Position numbers and translations under genes: made by a program
Assembly: GCA_023421875.1 (NCBI GenBank)
Contig: JAEZSM010000060.1
Coordinates: forward strand, 1 to 15,920
Direction of reading: 5' to 3'
DNA: 15,920 bases
Source of the DNA: Spirochaetota bacterium
GTDB taxonomy: Bacteria; Spirochaetota; Spirochaetia; Treponematales; Rectinemataceae
The notes under the pieces: model-generated
Databases searched by the model: none
What the model saw: the letters and a program-made list of their open reading frames with translations, nothing else
Told to the model about the DNA's origin: nothing
Shown: positions 1 through 6,208 of the stretch, in pieces
Layout: every line of letters begins with the position of its first letter
Numbering within the stretch: position 1 is the stretch's first letter

Positions 1-650
1 CCCCGGTATTCGGCGGGGACCATGAAGGGGGCTTCGCTTTCCACCAGGATTCTGTCGTAGGGAAGCATGGACACCGTTTCGTGCAGATTGCGGGCGTTCC
101 GGTAGGTGAGGTTGCCCGCGAAGGAAAAGTATACGTTCAAGCCGGCCGACAGCACCCTGTCGGCGTACTCGGCGTTTTCGGAATAGCAGTGGAGCACCGC
201 CCCCGAGGGCGGAATGCGGTCCCGCAGCACCTCCAGCACATCCTTGCCCGCCTCGCGGTTGTGGATGATGACCGGCAAATCCAGCCTGGTGGCTATCTCG
301 AGTTGCTCGATGAAGAGTTCGATCTGGCTCCGCCTGTCGCCGTATTTATGGAAATAGTCCAGGCCTATCTCGCCCAGGGCGATGACCCGGGGCAGCTTTA
401 CCGCCTCCTCGATCGTGGACTGCCAGTCCCTGCCGGGATTGGCCACCTCCGAAGGCGAAACGCCAACGGCATGGAAGACATGCTCCGCGGGTTTTAGGTT
501 TTCGTACACCTGTTTGAAATCGACGAGGCTGTTGCAGATGCTGATGATCCGCCCGACGCCGGCCTGCTTCGCCTGCTGGCAAACAAGGAGTTGTTCGATC
601 GGGTCATCGTATATAAGCCCGATGTGGGCATGAGTGTCAAAATACCGCAT
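1..650 (-). CDS. TatD-family metal-dependent hydrolase/DNase, partial (C-terminus beyond window)
   Basis: The visible 216 codons form an amidohydrolase-like TIM barrel of the TatD family, cytosolic metal-dependent nucleases linked to DNA repair and turnover. Conserved metal-site residues are easy to place: the N-terminal HxH (DTHAHIG, H7 and H9), Glu in GEIGLDY (E94), His in IIHNREA (H130) and His in LHCYS (H154). The usual ETDxPY motif near the C-terminus reads ESEAPF here (E204, E206), so the last acidic ligand is Glu instead of Asp. Translation starts at an ATG 5 nt after a modest GGAAG ribosome binding site. The gene follows the TRAP permease gene on the same strand but has its own promoter candidate at 699-727. 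The missing part should be only some 40-50 residues, judging from the usual family length of about 255-265. The family is clear; the exact member (TatD, YcfH or YjjV type) is not. Confidence 0.93.
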   Translation of the reverse strand, partial: MRYFDTHAHIGLIYDDPIEQLLVCQQAKQAGVGRIISICNSLVDFKQVYENLKPAEHVFHAVGVSPSEVANPGRDWQSTIEEAVKLPRVIALGEIGLDYFHKYGDRRSQIELFIEQLEIATRLDLPVIIHNREAGKDVLEVLRDRIPPSGAVLHCYSENAEYADRVLSAGLNVYFSFAGNLTYRNARNLHETVSMLPYDRILVESEAPFMVPAEYR

Positions 651-680
651 TTGTCTTCCGTTTAGAAAAATGGTGGGCAG

Positions 681-690
681 CCCGTACGGG
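681..690. promoter_or_regulatory. GCCCGTACGGGC palindrome in the predicted tatD-like leader
   Basis: CCCGTACGGG is a perfect palindrome, and the flanking bases 680 and 691 extend it to 12 bp. It begins about where transcription from the promoter at 699-727 should start, so it could be an operator or a small 5' hairpin in the leader. Nothing in the sequence identifies a regulator. Confidence 0.3.
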
Positions 691-698
691 CAAACTTA

Positions 699-727
699 AA
701 TGTACCATGCCGGGAAACCAACGTCAA
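699..727 (-). promoter_or_regulatory. Promoter candidate for the TatD-family gene
   Basis: Read on the minus strand, TTGACG (positions 727-722) is separated by exactly 17 nt from TACATT (704-699): 5/6 and 4/6 matches to the sigma-70-type consensus. The predicted start near 692 gives a leader of about 40 nt. It lies beyond the permease stop codon, so the hydrolase gene can be transcribed independently. No strong terminator is visible after the permease gene. Confidence 0.5.
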
Positions 728-759
728 TCTTTATTTCAGCAGCCGGCCGTTTGTGCAGC

Positions 760-2799
760 CTAGCTTGTAGTGCCCGATATCGGCCTGGGTCCCGCGAGCT
801 TGGAGAACAGGTATGCTGCAATCACAGCAGCGCCGCTCAAGAACACCGGCAGGGTGCCGGGGAAGAGGGAATATACGCCTGCGGCCAAAAGAATCCCCCG
901 CAGCCAGAATGGAATAGGCCTGGTTATGTAGCCCATCCAGAAATACCCGAAGGAGAAGATGGCGATAATGCCTGTGGCTATAGCCCAGAGATTGGCCGCC
1001 AGTCCCCCCTGCATAAGCAGTCCGGAATCATAGCAAAAGGCGAAGGGCACGATAAAGGCCAAAAATCCCAGCCGCATGGCCTGGAAGCCGATCTTGTTCG
1101 GCCCCGCCCCGGCGATGGAAGAAGCCGCGAAGCAGGCCAGGGCGACAGGAGGCGTAATATTGGATATTACGGCAAAATAGAACACGAACATATGGGAAGC
1201 AAGAGGAGAGAAGCCCATGCGCACCAGGATTGGGGCGCCCAGGGCAGATGCCAGGATATAGGCGCCCGTCGTGGGAAGCCCCATGCCTAAAAAGATGGAG
1301 ACAATCATGATCAGCACTAGCGCTATGATAGGCATGTCCTTGGAGAAGGAGAGAACGAAGCCTACGAGCTTTCCACCGATTCCCGTAAGGGCCACTGCTC
1401 CCAGGACGATGCCGGCCACCGCGCAGGCTATGGCGATGAGTGGGATGCCCTTGGAACCTTCGTAAATTGCATCGATGGTATCCCTGTAGCCCATGCCCGC
1501 GTTGAAATACGTGGCAGTCGCGATGGCTGCCAGAACTGGCAGGATTCCCCATTTCGATCTCGTGAGTCCTTCCGCCAGCCCGGGGAATAGCAGCGACGCC
1601 AGGAAAACGATGCACGTAATGGCGCCTACCAGATACGAGCGCCTGCGTTTAGCCGGATCTTCGGTCTTCGGGTTGAAGAACGCGGTAACCCAGGCCAGGA
1701 TTATGCCCATGATTGCGGCCCTCATGGGGGTAGCGCCGGAGAGCAGGAAATAGACAATGCCAGCCAGGGGCGTGATCATGTAGAATTTTCGCAAAACCCG
1801 CTTCTTCGAGGGCAAGTCTTCGGCTGGGAGCCCCTGCAGGTGGTTCTTGTAGGCTGCAAGCTTGACCATGAGGAAGACTGCTCCGTAGTACATGAGAGCC
1901 GGCAGCAGGGCCGCTATCATTATGGTTCTGTAGGGCAGGCCTAAAAAGGAAGCCATGAGGAAGGCGCCCGCGCCCATGACCGGGGGCATAAGCTGACCGC
2001 CGGTGGAGGCTACGGCTTCTACGGCTCCTGCGAAGTAATTTTTATACCCAATTTTTTTCATCAGCGGTATGGTGAAGGTTCCCGTTCCGTAGACATTGGC
2101 CACCGCCGATCCTGATATGGAGCCGAAAAGCGCCGAAGAAGTTACGGCAATCAGGGCCGGCCCGCCGGGTTGGGTGCCGGTGAAGGCCTGGGCAAGATCC
2201 ATGAAATACTGGCCCACGCCGGTCTTTTCCAAGAAACCCCCGAAGATGAGGAATACCATGACATAGGTGGCCGATACCCCCAGGGGCGAAGAGAAAATCC
2301 CCTCATCGGTGAGGAAGGATTGCTCGATAACCTCTGGCAGGCTGAAAGAGATGCCTTTAAAGAGCCCCGGAATAAATTCGCCAAAAAGCATGTAGAGAAT
2401 CGCCACGAGAGCGATAATGGTAATCGGCAAGCCCACGACCCTTCTGGCTCCTTCGAGCAGCAGCAGTATGAGCAGTATCCCCAGAACGAGCTGGACGCTG
2501 GTCACCGGATCGACCTGGACCATCCGCGAGGTGATCGCCCAGTAGTTCATGACGATATAAATGCCGGGAACAAAGCAAAGTGCGGCAAGGATGAGGTCGT
2601 ACCAGGGAACCTTCTTCGACGGTACTTTTTTTCGGGCAGGCCAGAGGATAAAGGCCAGGGGCAGAACCATAGAAAGGTGGAGCGACCTTTGCAGATAGGC
2701 CTCGAAGTTGCCGAACACCGAGGTGTAGATATGAAAAAACCCTACGAGGGTTATGTAGACATACACCGCTTTTTTGGCCAGGCCGTCTAATTTCCGCAT
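760..2799 (-). CDS. TRAP transporter permease, fused 4TM/12TM (DctQM-like), TAXI type
   Basis: This 679-residue, very hydrophobic inner-membrane protein joins the small and large TRAP membrane subunits in one chain, the architecture usual for TAXI-type TRAP systems. These use the ion gradient to import organic acids delivered by a periplasmic receptor. The N-terminal ~150 residues carry several membrane segments (FFHIYTSVFG, LSMVLPLAFILW and others). The rest is DctM-like, with the characteristic MPPVMGAGAFLMA near residue 270 and LGMGLPTTGAYILASALGAP near residue 500. The start ATG has GGAG 8 nt upstream. The receptor gene lies immediately upstream (gap 2800-2892) and the two must form a receptor-permease pair. 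The substrate cannot be read from the sequence; glutamate or 2-oxo/dicarboxylic acids are typical of the class but unproven here. Confidence 0.95.
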   Translation of the reverse strand: MRKLDGLAKKAVYVYITLVGFFHIYTSVFGNFEAYLQRSLHLSMVLPLAFILWPARKKVPSKKVPWYDLILAALCFVPGIYIVMNYWAITSRMVQVDPVTSVQLVLGILLILLLLEGARRVVGLPITIIALVAILYMLFGEFIPGLFKGISFSLPEVIEQSFLTDEGIFSSPLGVSATYVMVFLIFGGFLEKTGVGQYFMDLAQAFTGTQPGGPALIAVTSSALFGSISGSAVANVYGTGTFTIPLMKKIGYKNYFAGAVEAVASTGGQLMPPVMGAGAFLMASFLGLPYRTIMIAALLPALMYYGAVFLMVKLAAYKNHLQGLPAEDLPSKKRVLRKFYMITPLAGIVYFLLSGATPMRAAIMGIILAWVTAFFNPKTEDPAKRRRSYLVGAITCIVFLASLLFPGLAEGLTRSKWGILPVLAAIATATYFNAGMGYRDTIDAIYEGSKGIPLIAIACAVAGIVLGAVALTGIGGKLVGFVLSFSKDMPIIALVLIMIVSIFLGMGLPTTGAYILASALGAPILVRMGFSPLASHMFVFYFAVISNITPPVALACFAASSIAGAGPNKIGFQAMRLGFLAFIVPFAFCYDSGLLMQGGLAANLWAIATGIIAIFSFGYFWMGYITRPIPFWLRGILLAAGVYSLFPGTLPVFLSGAAVIAAYLFSKLAGPRPISGTTS

Positions 2800-2830
2800 T
2801 GGAGTTCTCCAGATTCGAGGCTTAAGGGAG

Positions 2831-2854
2831 GAGGCCGGGCGCGCGCCCGGCCTC
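2831..2854 (-). repeat. Perfect 24-bp GC-rich palindrome between receptor and permease genes
   Basis: Positions 2831-2854 form a flawless palindrome with 12-nt arms GAGGCCGGGCGC. In RNA it would give a very stable stem-loop of about 10 bp with a minimal loop. On the transcribed minus strand it is followed by CTCCCTTAAG, not a T run, so it is not a canonical intrinsic terminator. Its position between a highly needed periplasmic receptor gene and a membrane-subunit gene suggests a 3'-end stabiliser or partial transcription barrier that keeps receptor mRNA in excess. The CTCC just after it could also pair with the GGAG ribosome binding site of the permease gene. Confidence 0.75.
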
Positions 2855-2871
2855 GATCAAAATCATAGTAG

Positions 2872-2884
2872 CCGCCCGGGGCGG
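2872..2884 (-). repeat. Second short hairpin after the TAXI receptor gene
   Basis: CCGCC-CGG-GGCGG lies 8 nt past the receptor stop codon and 17 nt before the 24-bp palindrome. In the transcribed (minus) direction no T run follows, so it probably works with the larger palindrome as an mRNA 3' barrier. On the plus strand it is followed by TTTTTG, but there is no plus-strand gene here for it to terminate. Confidence 0.45.
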
Positions 2885-2892
2885 TTTTTGCT

Positions 2893-3867
2893 TTATTTAG
2901 CGTTCTTCCAGAACTGGACCGACCCGGGATGGGCAGGCAGGCCGGCGGGAAGCGCGTCCTTGATTGTGAGTTCGTTGAAATCGGAGACAGCGGCCGCGAG
3001 ACTGGCCTTGTTCGCCCACATGGCCTTGTTGAGTTCGTATACCAGGCTGTCGGGAAGATCCTTGCGGACCACGATGCAGTTGTAGTCCCCGATTGTCTTG
3101 ACCGGGGTCGTCACGCTCTTGTAGATGCCCGGTTCAACGGTGAAGGTGGTGGTACCGTAGGCCTTTGCCAAGGCATCGAGGGCCTTCTGACCGACCGGAA
3201 GTATGTAGATCGGGGTCGAGGTCTCAATATTCATGACTATAGACGCGGCTTTGCCTACCGAGAAGGCGAAGACGTCCAGGTGATTGTCAGCCATTAGATC
3301 GGCGCCATTGTCATAGGAGGTAAACTCGAAGCTCCAGCCTTTTTTCTTGAGCTGCTCGTAATCGGTGCCGTAGCCCTTCTTGAACATGGCCTTGATGACG
3401 AACTCGGATGCCGTGCCCGGCTTGAGGGTGGCGAAGCGGACTGGAACGCCCTTGGCGACCAGATCGTCGAGGCTCTTTATTCCGTGCTTGTCCGCGAAGT
3501 CTTTTCTGATGATGTAATAGGTAAACTGGGTATAGAGGTTGGCCATTACCACGGCGTTTTTGATATCCTTGCCGGCAAAATCTTCTTCGGCCGCGAGGGC
3601 TGCGCCAACGAGGGACACGACGGAGAATCCAAAATCGCCTTTTTTGAGATCCGTATTGACGATATTTCCGACGCCGCCGCCGGTGGAAGACGTGGTCTGC
3701 AGTACGTTCTTGCTCCACATTTCCGAGAGGGCTGTGCCCAGGGCGAACCAGTTGCCTCCGGGGGGTCCTGCCATGAACTTGAGCTGGTCAGGCCAGCCGG
3801 TCTTGTTCTGGGCACCCAGGCTCATGGCGAGCATGAGGGTGAGTAGAATCAGGATTGCCTTTTTCAT
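2893..3867 (-). CDS. TAXI-family TRAP transporter solute-binding receptor
   Basis: This 324-residue periplasmic protein has a classic signal peptide: MKK, a hydrophobic stretch from about residue 4 to 17, then a probable cut after LGA or LGAQ. It lacks a lipobox Cys. The mature N-terminus carries the TAXI receptor pattern, MAGPPGGNWFALGTALSEMW (residues 32-51), followed by a small-residue/Gly-rich ligand loop (TTSSTGGGVGN) and the later FATLKPGTASEF segment. It should capture an organic acid in the periplasm and hand it to the fused permease encoded next. The start is set by AGGAGG 7 nt before the ATG. A promoter and palindrome lie upstream at 3961-3999, and a predicted leader of about 87 nt precedes the gene. 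Length and motifs fit the family well. Confidence 0.94.
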   Translation of the reverse strand: MKKAILILLTLMLAMSLGAQNKTGWPDQLKFMAGPPGGNWFALGTALSEMWSKNVLQTTSSTGGGVGNIVNTDLKKGDFGFSVVSLVGAALAAEEDFAGKDIKNAVVMANLYTQFTYYIIRKDFADKHGIKSLDDLVAKGVPVRFATLKPGTASEFVIKAMFKKGYGTDYEQLKKKGWSFEFTSYDNGADLMADNHLDVFAFSVGKAASIVMNIETSTPIYILPVGQKALDALAKAYGTTTFTVEPGIYKSVTTPVKTIGDYNCIVVRKDLPDSLVYELNKAMWANKASLAAAVSDFNELTIKDALPAGLPAHPGSVQFWKNAK

Positions 3868-3960
3868 AGAAACGCCTCCTAAGAATCGGACACATTCAAA
3901 AGCACAGATTGCGCTTCAGAAGTTTTGCGGTAAAGATTTTAAAATTTTTCCGCGATTTGC

Positions 3961-3989
3961 AGTGTATTCAACAGGATTTTCCGAGTCAA
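3961..3989 (-). promoter_or_regulatory. Promoter candidate for the TAXI-TRAP operon
   Basis: On the minus strand TTGACT (3989-3984) and TACACT (3966-3961) are separated by 17 nt. Transcription would start near 3954, giving an AT-rich leader of about 87 nt before the TAXI receptor ATG. An operator-like palindrome directly abuts the -35 element. Confidence 0.6.
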
Positions 3990-3999
3990 GAAACGTTTC
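3990..3999. promoter_or_regulatory. GAAACGTTTC palindrome abutting the TRAP operon -35 element
   Basis: A perfect 10-bp palindrome, GAAACGTTTC, ends exactly where the -35 box begins. The central CG with flanking AAA/TTT resembles operators of LacI/GalR-family regulators. This is resemblance only; no regulator gene is in the window. If functional it would link TRAP expression to a substrate or catabolite signal. Confidence 0.4.
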
Positions 4000-4003
4000 A
4001 GGT

Positions 4004-4040
4004 TGTAAAAAAAAGAAATCCATGCCTGCTGCAAGGCTGG
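4004..4040 (-). terminator. Weak intrinsic terminator candidate after lptB
   Basis: Downstream of the lptB stop codon on the minus strand, a short stem GCCT/AGGC (4037-4034 with 4027-4024, 6-nt loop) is followed by a T-rich tract, ATTTCTTTTTTTT (4016-4004 and flank). The stem is short and its extension has mismatches, so termination may be partial. It would separate the pyrG-lpt unit from the TRAP operon. Confidence 0.35.
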
Positions 4041-4055
4041 GGCTGGCTTGTCAGG

Positions 4056-4787
4056 CTACATCCTGAAGGTTTCGCCCAGGTAAAGGCGACGGGCCGATTC
4101 GTCGTTCAGCACCGATTCCCGATCACCGGAGACTACAATTTTGCCCAGGTGGATGATGTAGGAGCGATCGGTAATGTCCAGGGCATCCCTGACGTTGTGG
4201 TCGGTGAGAAGAACGCCTATCCCTGAGTCCCTGAGCCGCTGGATGGTCTTCTTTATCTCGTGGATGGCTATGGGATCGATGCCGGTAAACGGCTCGTCCA
4301 GAAGGAGAAATTTTGGCTGAATTGCCAGGGCCCGGGCTATCTCGGTTCGGCGGCGCTCGCCCCCTGATAGCGTGTAGCCGGGCTGCTTGGCTATGGCGCT
4401 TATGCCGAATTCTTCCATAAGCTCCGCTGTCCTGGCGCGTCGGGCTTTTTCGTCCATCCCCGCCCTTGCCTCCAGCACGGCCATGATGTTGTCCTCAACG
4501 CTGAGCTTGCGGAAAATCGACGCTTCCTGGGGAAGGTAGGAGATCCCCAGCCTTGCCCTGCGGTACATGGGAAGCCCGTTCAGGAGAATGCCGTCCAGGT
4601 CCACGGTACCGGCGCTGGGTTTGAGAAAGCCGGCCAGCATATAGAAAACAGTTGTCTTGCCTGCGCCGTTGGGACCGAGAAGGCCCACCACCTCGCCGCT
4701 GCCCATGGAGAAGTCGACTCCGTTCACGGCCAGCTTTTTGCCGTAGGATTTTCGTAGGCCTTTGGCTTGGAGAAGAGAGGGGCTCAA
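4056..4787 (-). CDS. lptB: LptB-like ABC transporter ATP-binding protein
   Basis: This 243-residue cytoplasmic ATPase matches LptB, which powers extraction of lipopolysaccharide or a similar glycolipid from the inner membrane. Visible motifs are Walker A GPNGAGKT (38-45), Q-loop near PQEASIF (Q87), signature LSGGERRR (140-147), Walker B FLLLDEP (160-166) and the H-loop DHNV (H197). The PQEASIFRKLSVEDNI stretch is typical of LptB and distinguishes it from generic importer ATPases. The start is TTG, overlapping the lptA stop as TTGA, with AAGGAAGG about 10 nt upstream; no ATG or GTG is available nearby. It is the last gene of the pyrG-lptC-lptA-lptB unit. The LptF/LptG permeases are not in the window. 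Many spirochaetes lack classical LPS yet keep such genes, so the cargo is uncertain. Confidence 0.93.
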   Translation of the reverse strand: MSPSLLQAKGLRKSYGKKLAVNGVDFSMGSGEVVGLLGPNGAGKTTVFYMLAGFLKPSAGTVDLDGILLNGLPMYRRARLGISYLPQEASIFRKLSVEDNIMAVLEARAGMDEKARRARTAELMEEFGISAIAKQPGYTLSGGERRRTEIARALAIQPKFLLLDEPFTGIDPIAIHEIKKTIQRLRDSGIGVLLTDHNVRDALDITDRSYIIHLGKIVVSGDRESVLNDESARRLYLGETFRM

Positions 4788-5542
4788 GGACTTGCGCCTT
4801 CCTTTTTCTTGGTGCTGATCGTGCCGCTCACACGGCCGGATAATTCCATGCTTCCCAGGTCGGCCTTGCCTGTCATGGCATCGGCTTCTACGCGCTCGCT
4901 GCCCGAGACTGCCACGGGAGAACCGGAAAGCTTCAGGCTTTCATCCTCCCTGTTGTAGAGGGCGAACTCGGCCCTGACCGCGAAGTCCTCCTTGAGAATA
5001 TGGACGCCGATCCTCGCGTCCACGGTGGATTGGACCTGGTCGAATCGAACCCAATCGGCCTTGAGCAGCACATCGTTCTTGGAGTCCTCGAGAACGACGT
5101 TCGTCGTTGCGGTGCCTAGTTCGCTGTCCCTGGCGTATTCAAGGGTTTCGGCCCTGAGCAGGAAGCCCTCGGATTCGTCGTAAACGCTCACCTTGCCCTT
5201 GCAGACGATAGTGTTGTAGTCCTCGCCCGAGAGTTCGATCCAGTCTGCCTTTATTTCCATGGTATCGGTGTTCACCACCGCCGCGCCGATGAGAATGGTT
5301 TTTTCTTTGTCCTTGGCGATGACGCTCTCCATCCGGTCGGCGGAAAAGCTGATCGTTTCGACTGCTTCTTCCGCCGCTGCCGCCGGCGGGGCTTCCTGGG
5401 CCCCCAGCGGACTGGCGACAGGCAGAAGGAGTCCGAGGGTCAGCATGAGGAGCGAAAAAGCCAGGCCGGGTTTGAAGCTTCGGGGCAGGCTGTCCGCGAT
5501 ACGGCGCCCTCGGGGTTCTATGGCTGCTCTTGGCACGTTCAT
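4784..5542 (-). CDS. lptA: LptA/OstA-like periplasmic lipid-transport protein
   Basis: The product (252 residues) has a long basic N-terminal stretch, a hydrophobic segment (about 29-47) and a likely cut after LGA or LGAQ, then an Ala-rich linker. The rest is an OstA/LptA-type beta-jellyroll. It opens with ISFSADRMES and contains the repeating beta-strand patterns typical of the family, such as IKADWIELSGEDYNTIVCKG and LLRAETLEY. LptA subunits bridge inner and outer membranes and carry lipid through the periplasm. The identification rests on this pattern and on its place between an LptC-like and an LptB-like gene. The start ATG follows AAAGGAG that is embedded in the last codons of lptC, only 4 nt separate the genes, and its stop overlaps the lptB start, all consistent with translational coupling. 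Confidence 0.85.
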   Translation of the reverse strand: MNVPRAAIEPRGRRIADSLPRSFKPGLAFSLLMLTLGLLLPVASPLGAQEAPPAAAAEEAVETISFSADRMESVIAKDKEKTILIGAAVVNTDTMEIKADWIELSGEDYNTIVCKGKVSVYDESEGFLLRAETLEYARDSELGTATTNVVLEDSKNDVLLKADWVRFDQVQSTVDARIGVHILKEDFAVRAEFALYNREDESLKLSGSPVAVSGSERVEADAMTGKADLGSMELSGRVSGTISTKKKEGASP

Positions 5543-5546
5543 CCCT

Positions 5547-6146
5547 CTACTCCTTTATCGTTTTCGGCGAAGCCTTGTTCTGTATCATTCCTTCTACACC
5601 GCTTCTGAAAGCGAAGGTCTTTTCGCGGACATCGGCGAAAAAGCCTCTGCCCTGGAGAAAGAGCTTTTCTCCTACCCGCACCAGCACAGGCTCCTCGGGG
5701 CCGCCTTCCAGGCTTTCGGTGGCGGCGTAATATTTAAGGCTGTCGGTCTCGAAGCTCGCATTCTCTTCCAACGAACGTATGCGCACCGAACCCCGCACCT
5801 CGGCATCGCCGGTATCCTCGTAATAGTAGGCTGTCTCGGCTTCTCCCGAGGCTACGACAGTATGGCCGTCCTCGCCGATGTCTTCGAAACTGAGGCCGTA
5901 GACGACGAGAAGGCCCTTTTCCTTAAAGTACTCGGCCCGCTCGGCCCGGGCGACGAAGCTCAAACCCCTTGTATCACTATCTTCCCGCCGGTAGTTGTAG
6001 AAAACCGCTTCGGGGAGCTCGTCCTGAGGAAGGGTAACGCCCTCCTCGGCCAACGAGCAGGAGGAAAAGAGCAGGAGCGCGGCGATGAACAGGGCGGCAA
6101 GGGCTGTCGACTTCCGAGCAGCGCCGGGACTTTGTGCGAAGGCCAT
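5547..6146 (-). CDS. lptC: LptC-like lipoprotein
   Basis: This 199-residue protein starts with a signal sequence and a lipobox (LLLFSSC, Cys30), so it is predicted to be a lipoprotein, not the usual LptC with an uncleaved N-terminal membrane anchor. The body shows LptC/OstA-like beta strands: RAERAEYFKEKGLLVVYGLSF, VVASGEAETAYYYEDTGDAEVRGSVRI and LKYYAATESLEG. In LPS transport LptC receives lipid from LptBFG and passes it to LptA. The call depends strongly on the following lptA and lptB genes because LptC sequences diverge widely. An in-frame TGA 36 nt upstream makes the ATG the first usable start; its ribosome binding site is poor. A gap of 62 nt separates it from pyrG. Confidence 0.78.
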   Translation of the reverse strand: MAFAQSPGAARKSTALAALFIAALLLFSSCSLAEEGVTLPQDELPEAVFYNYRREDSDTRGLSFVARAERAEYFKEKGLLVVYGLSFEDIGEDGHTVVASGEAETAYYYEDTGDAEVRGSVRIRSLEENASFETDSLKYYAATESLEGGPEEPVLVRVGEKLFLQGRGFFADVREKTFAFRSGVEGMIQNKASPKTIKE

Positions 6147-6208
6147 GTCTTTCGAGTATGGAATCTGCTTTGAGGCCTGTCAATACGAGCTGGTCGCCGC
6201 CTCGGTCT

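Noticed and set aside
700..1290. Plus-strand open frame opposite the TRAP permease
   Set aside because: Low-complexity, charged composition with no recognisable domain; a shadow of the permease gene.
2170..2790. Second plus-strand open frame opposite the TRAP permease
   Set aside because: Antisense to a clear membrane-protein gene; no start signals or family resemblance.
2872..2889. Plus-strand intrinsic terminator (GC stem followed by TTTTTG)
   Set aside because: There is no plus-strand gene nearby; the T run is incidental and the stem more likely acts in the minus-strand transcript.
5259..6173. Long plus-strand open frame (about 300 codons) opposite lptA and lptC
   Set aside because: It is antisense to two well-supported genes, has no family motifs or ribosome binding site, and reflects the GC-rich codon pattern of the opposite strand.
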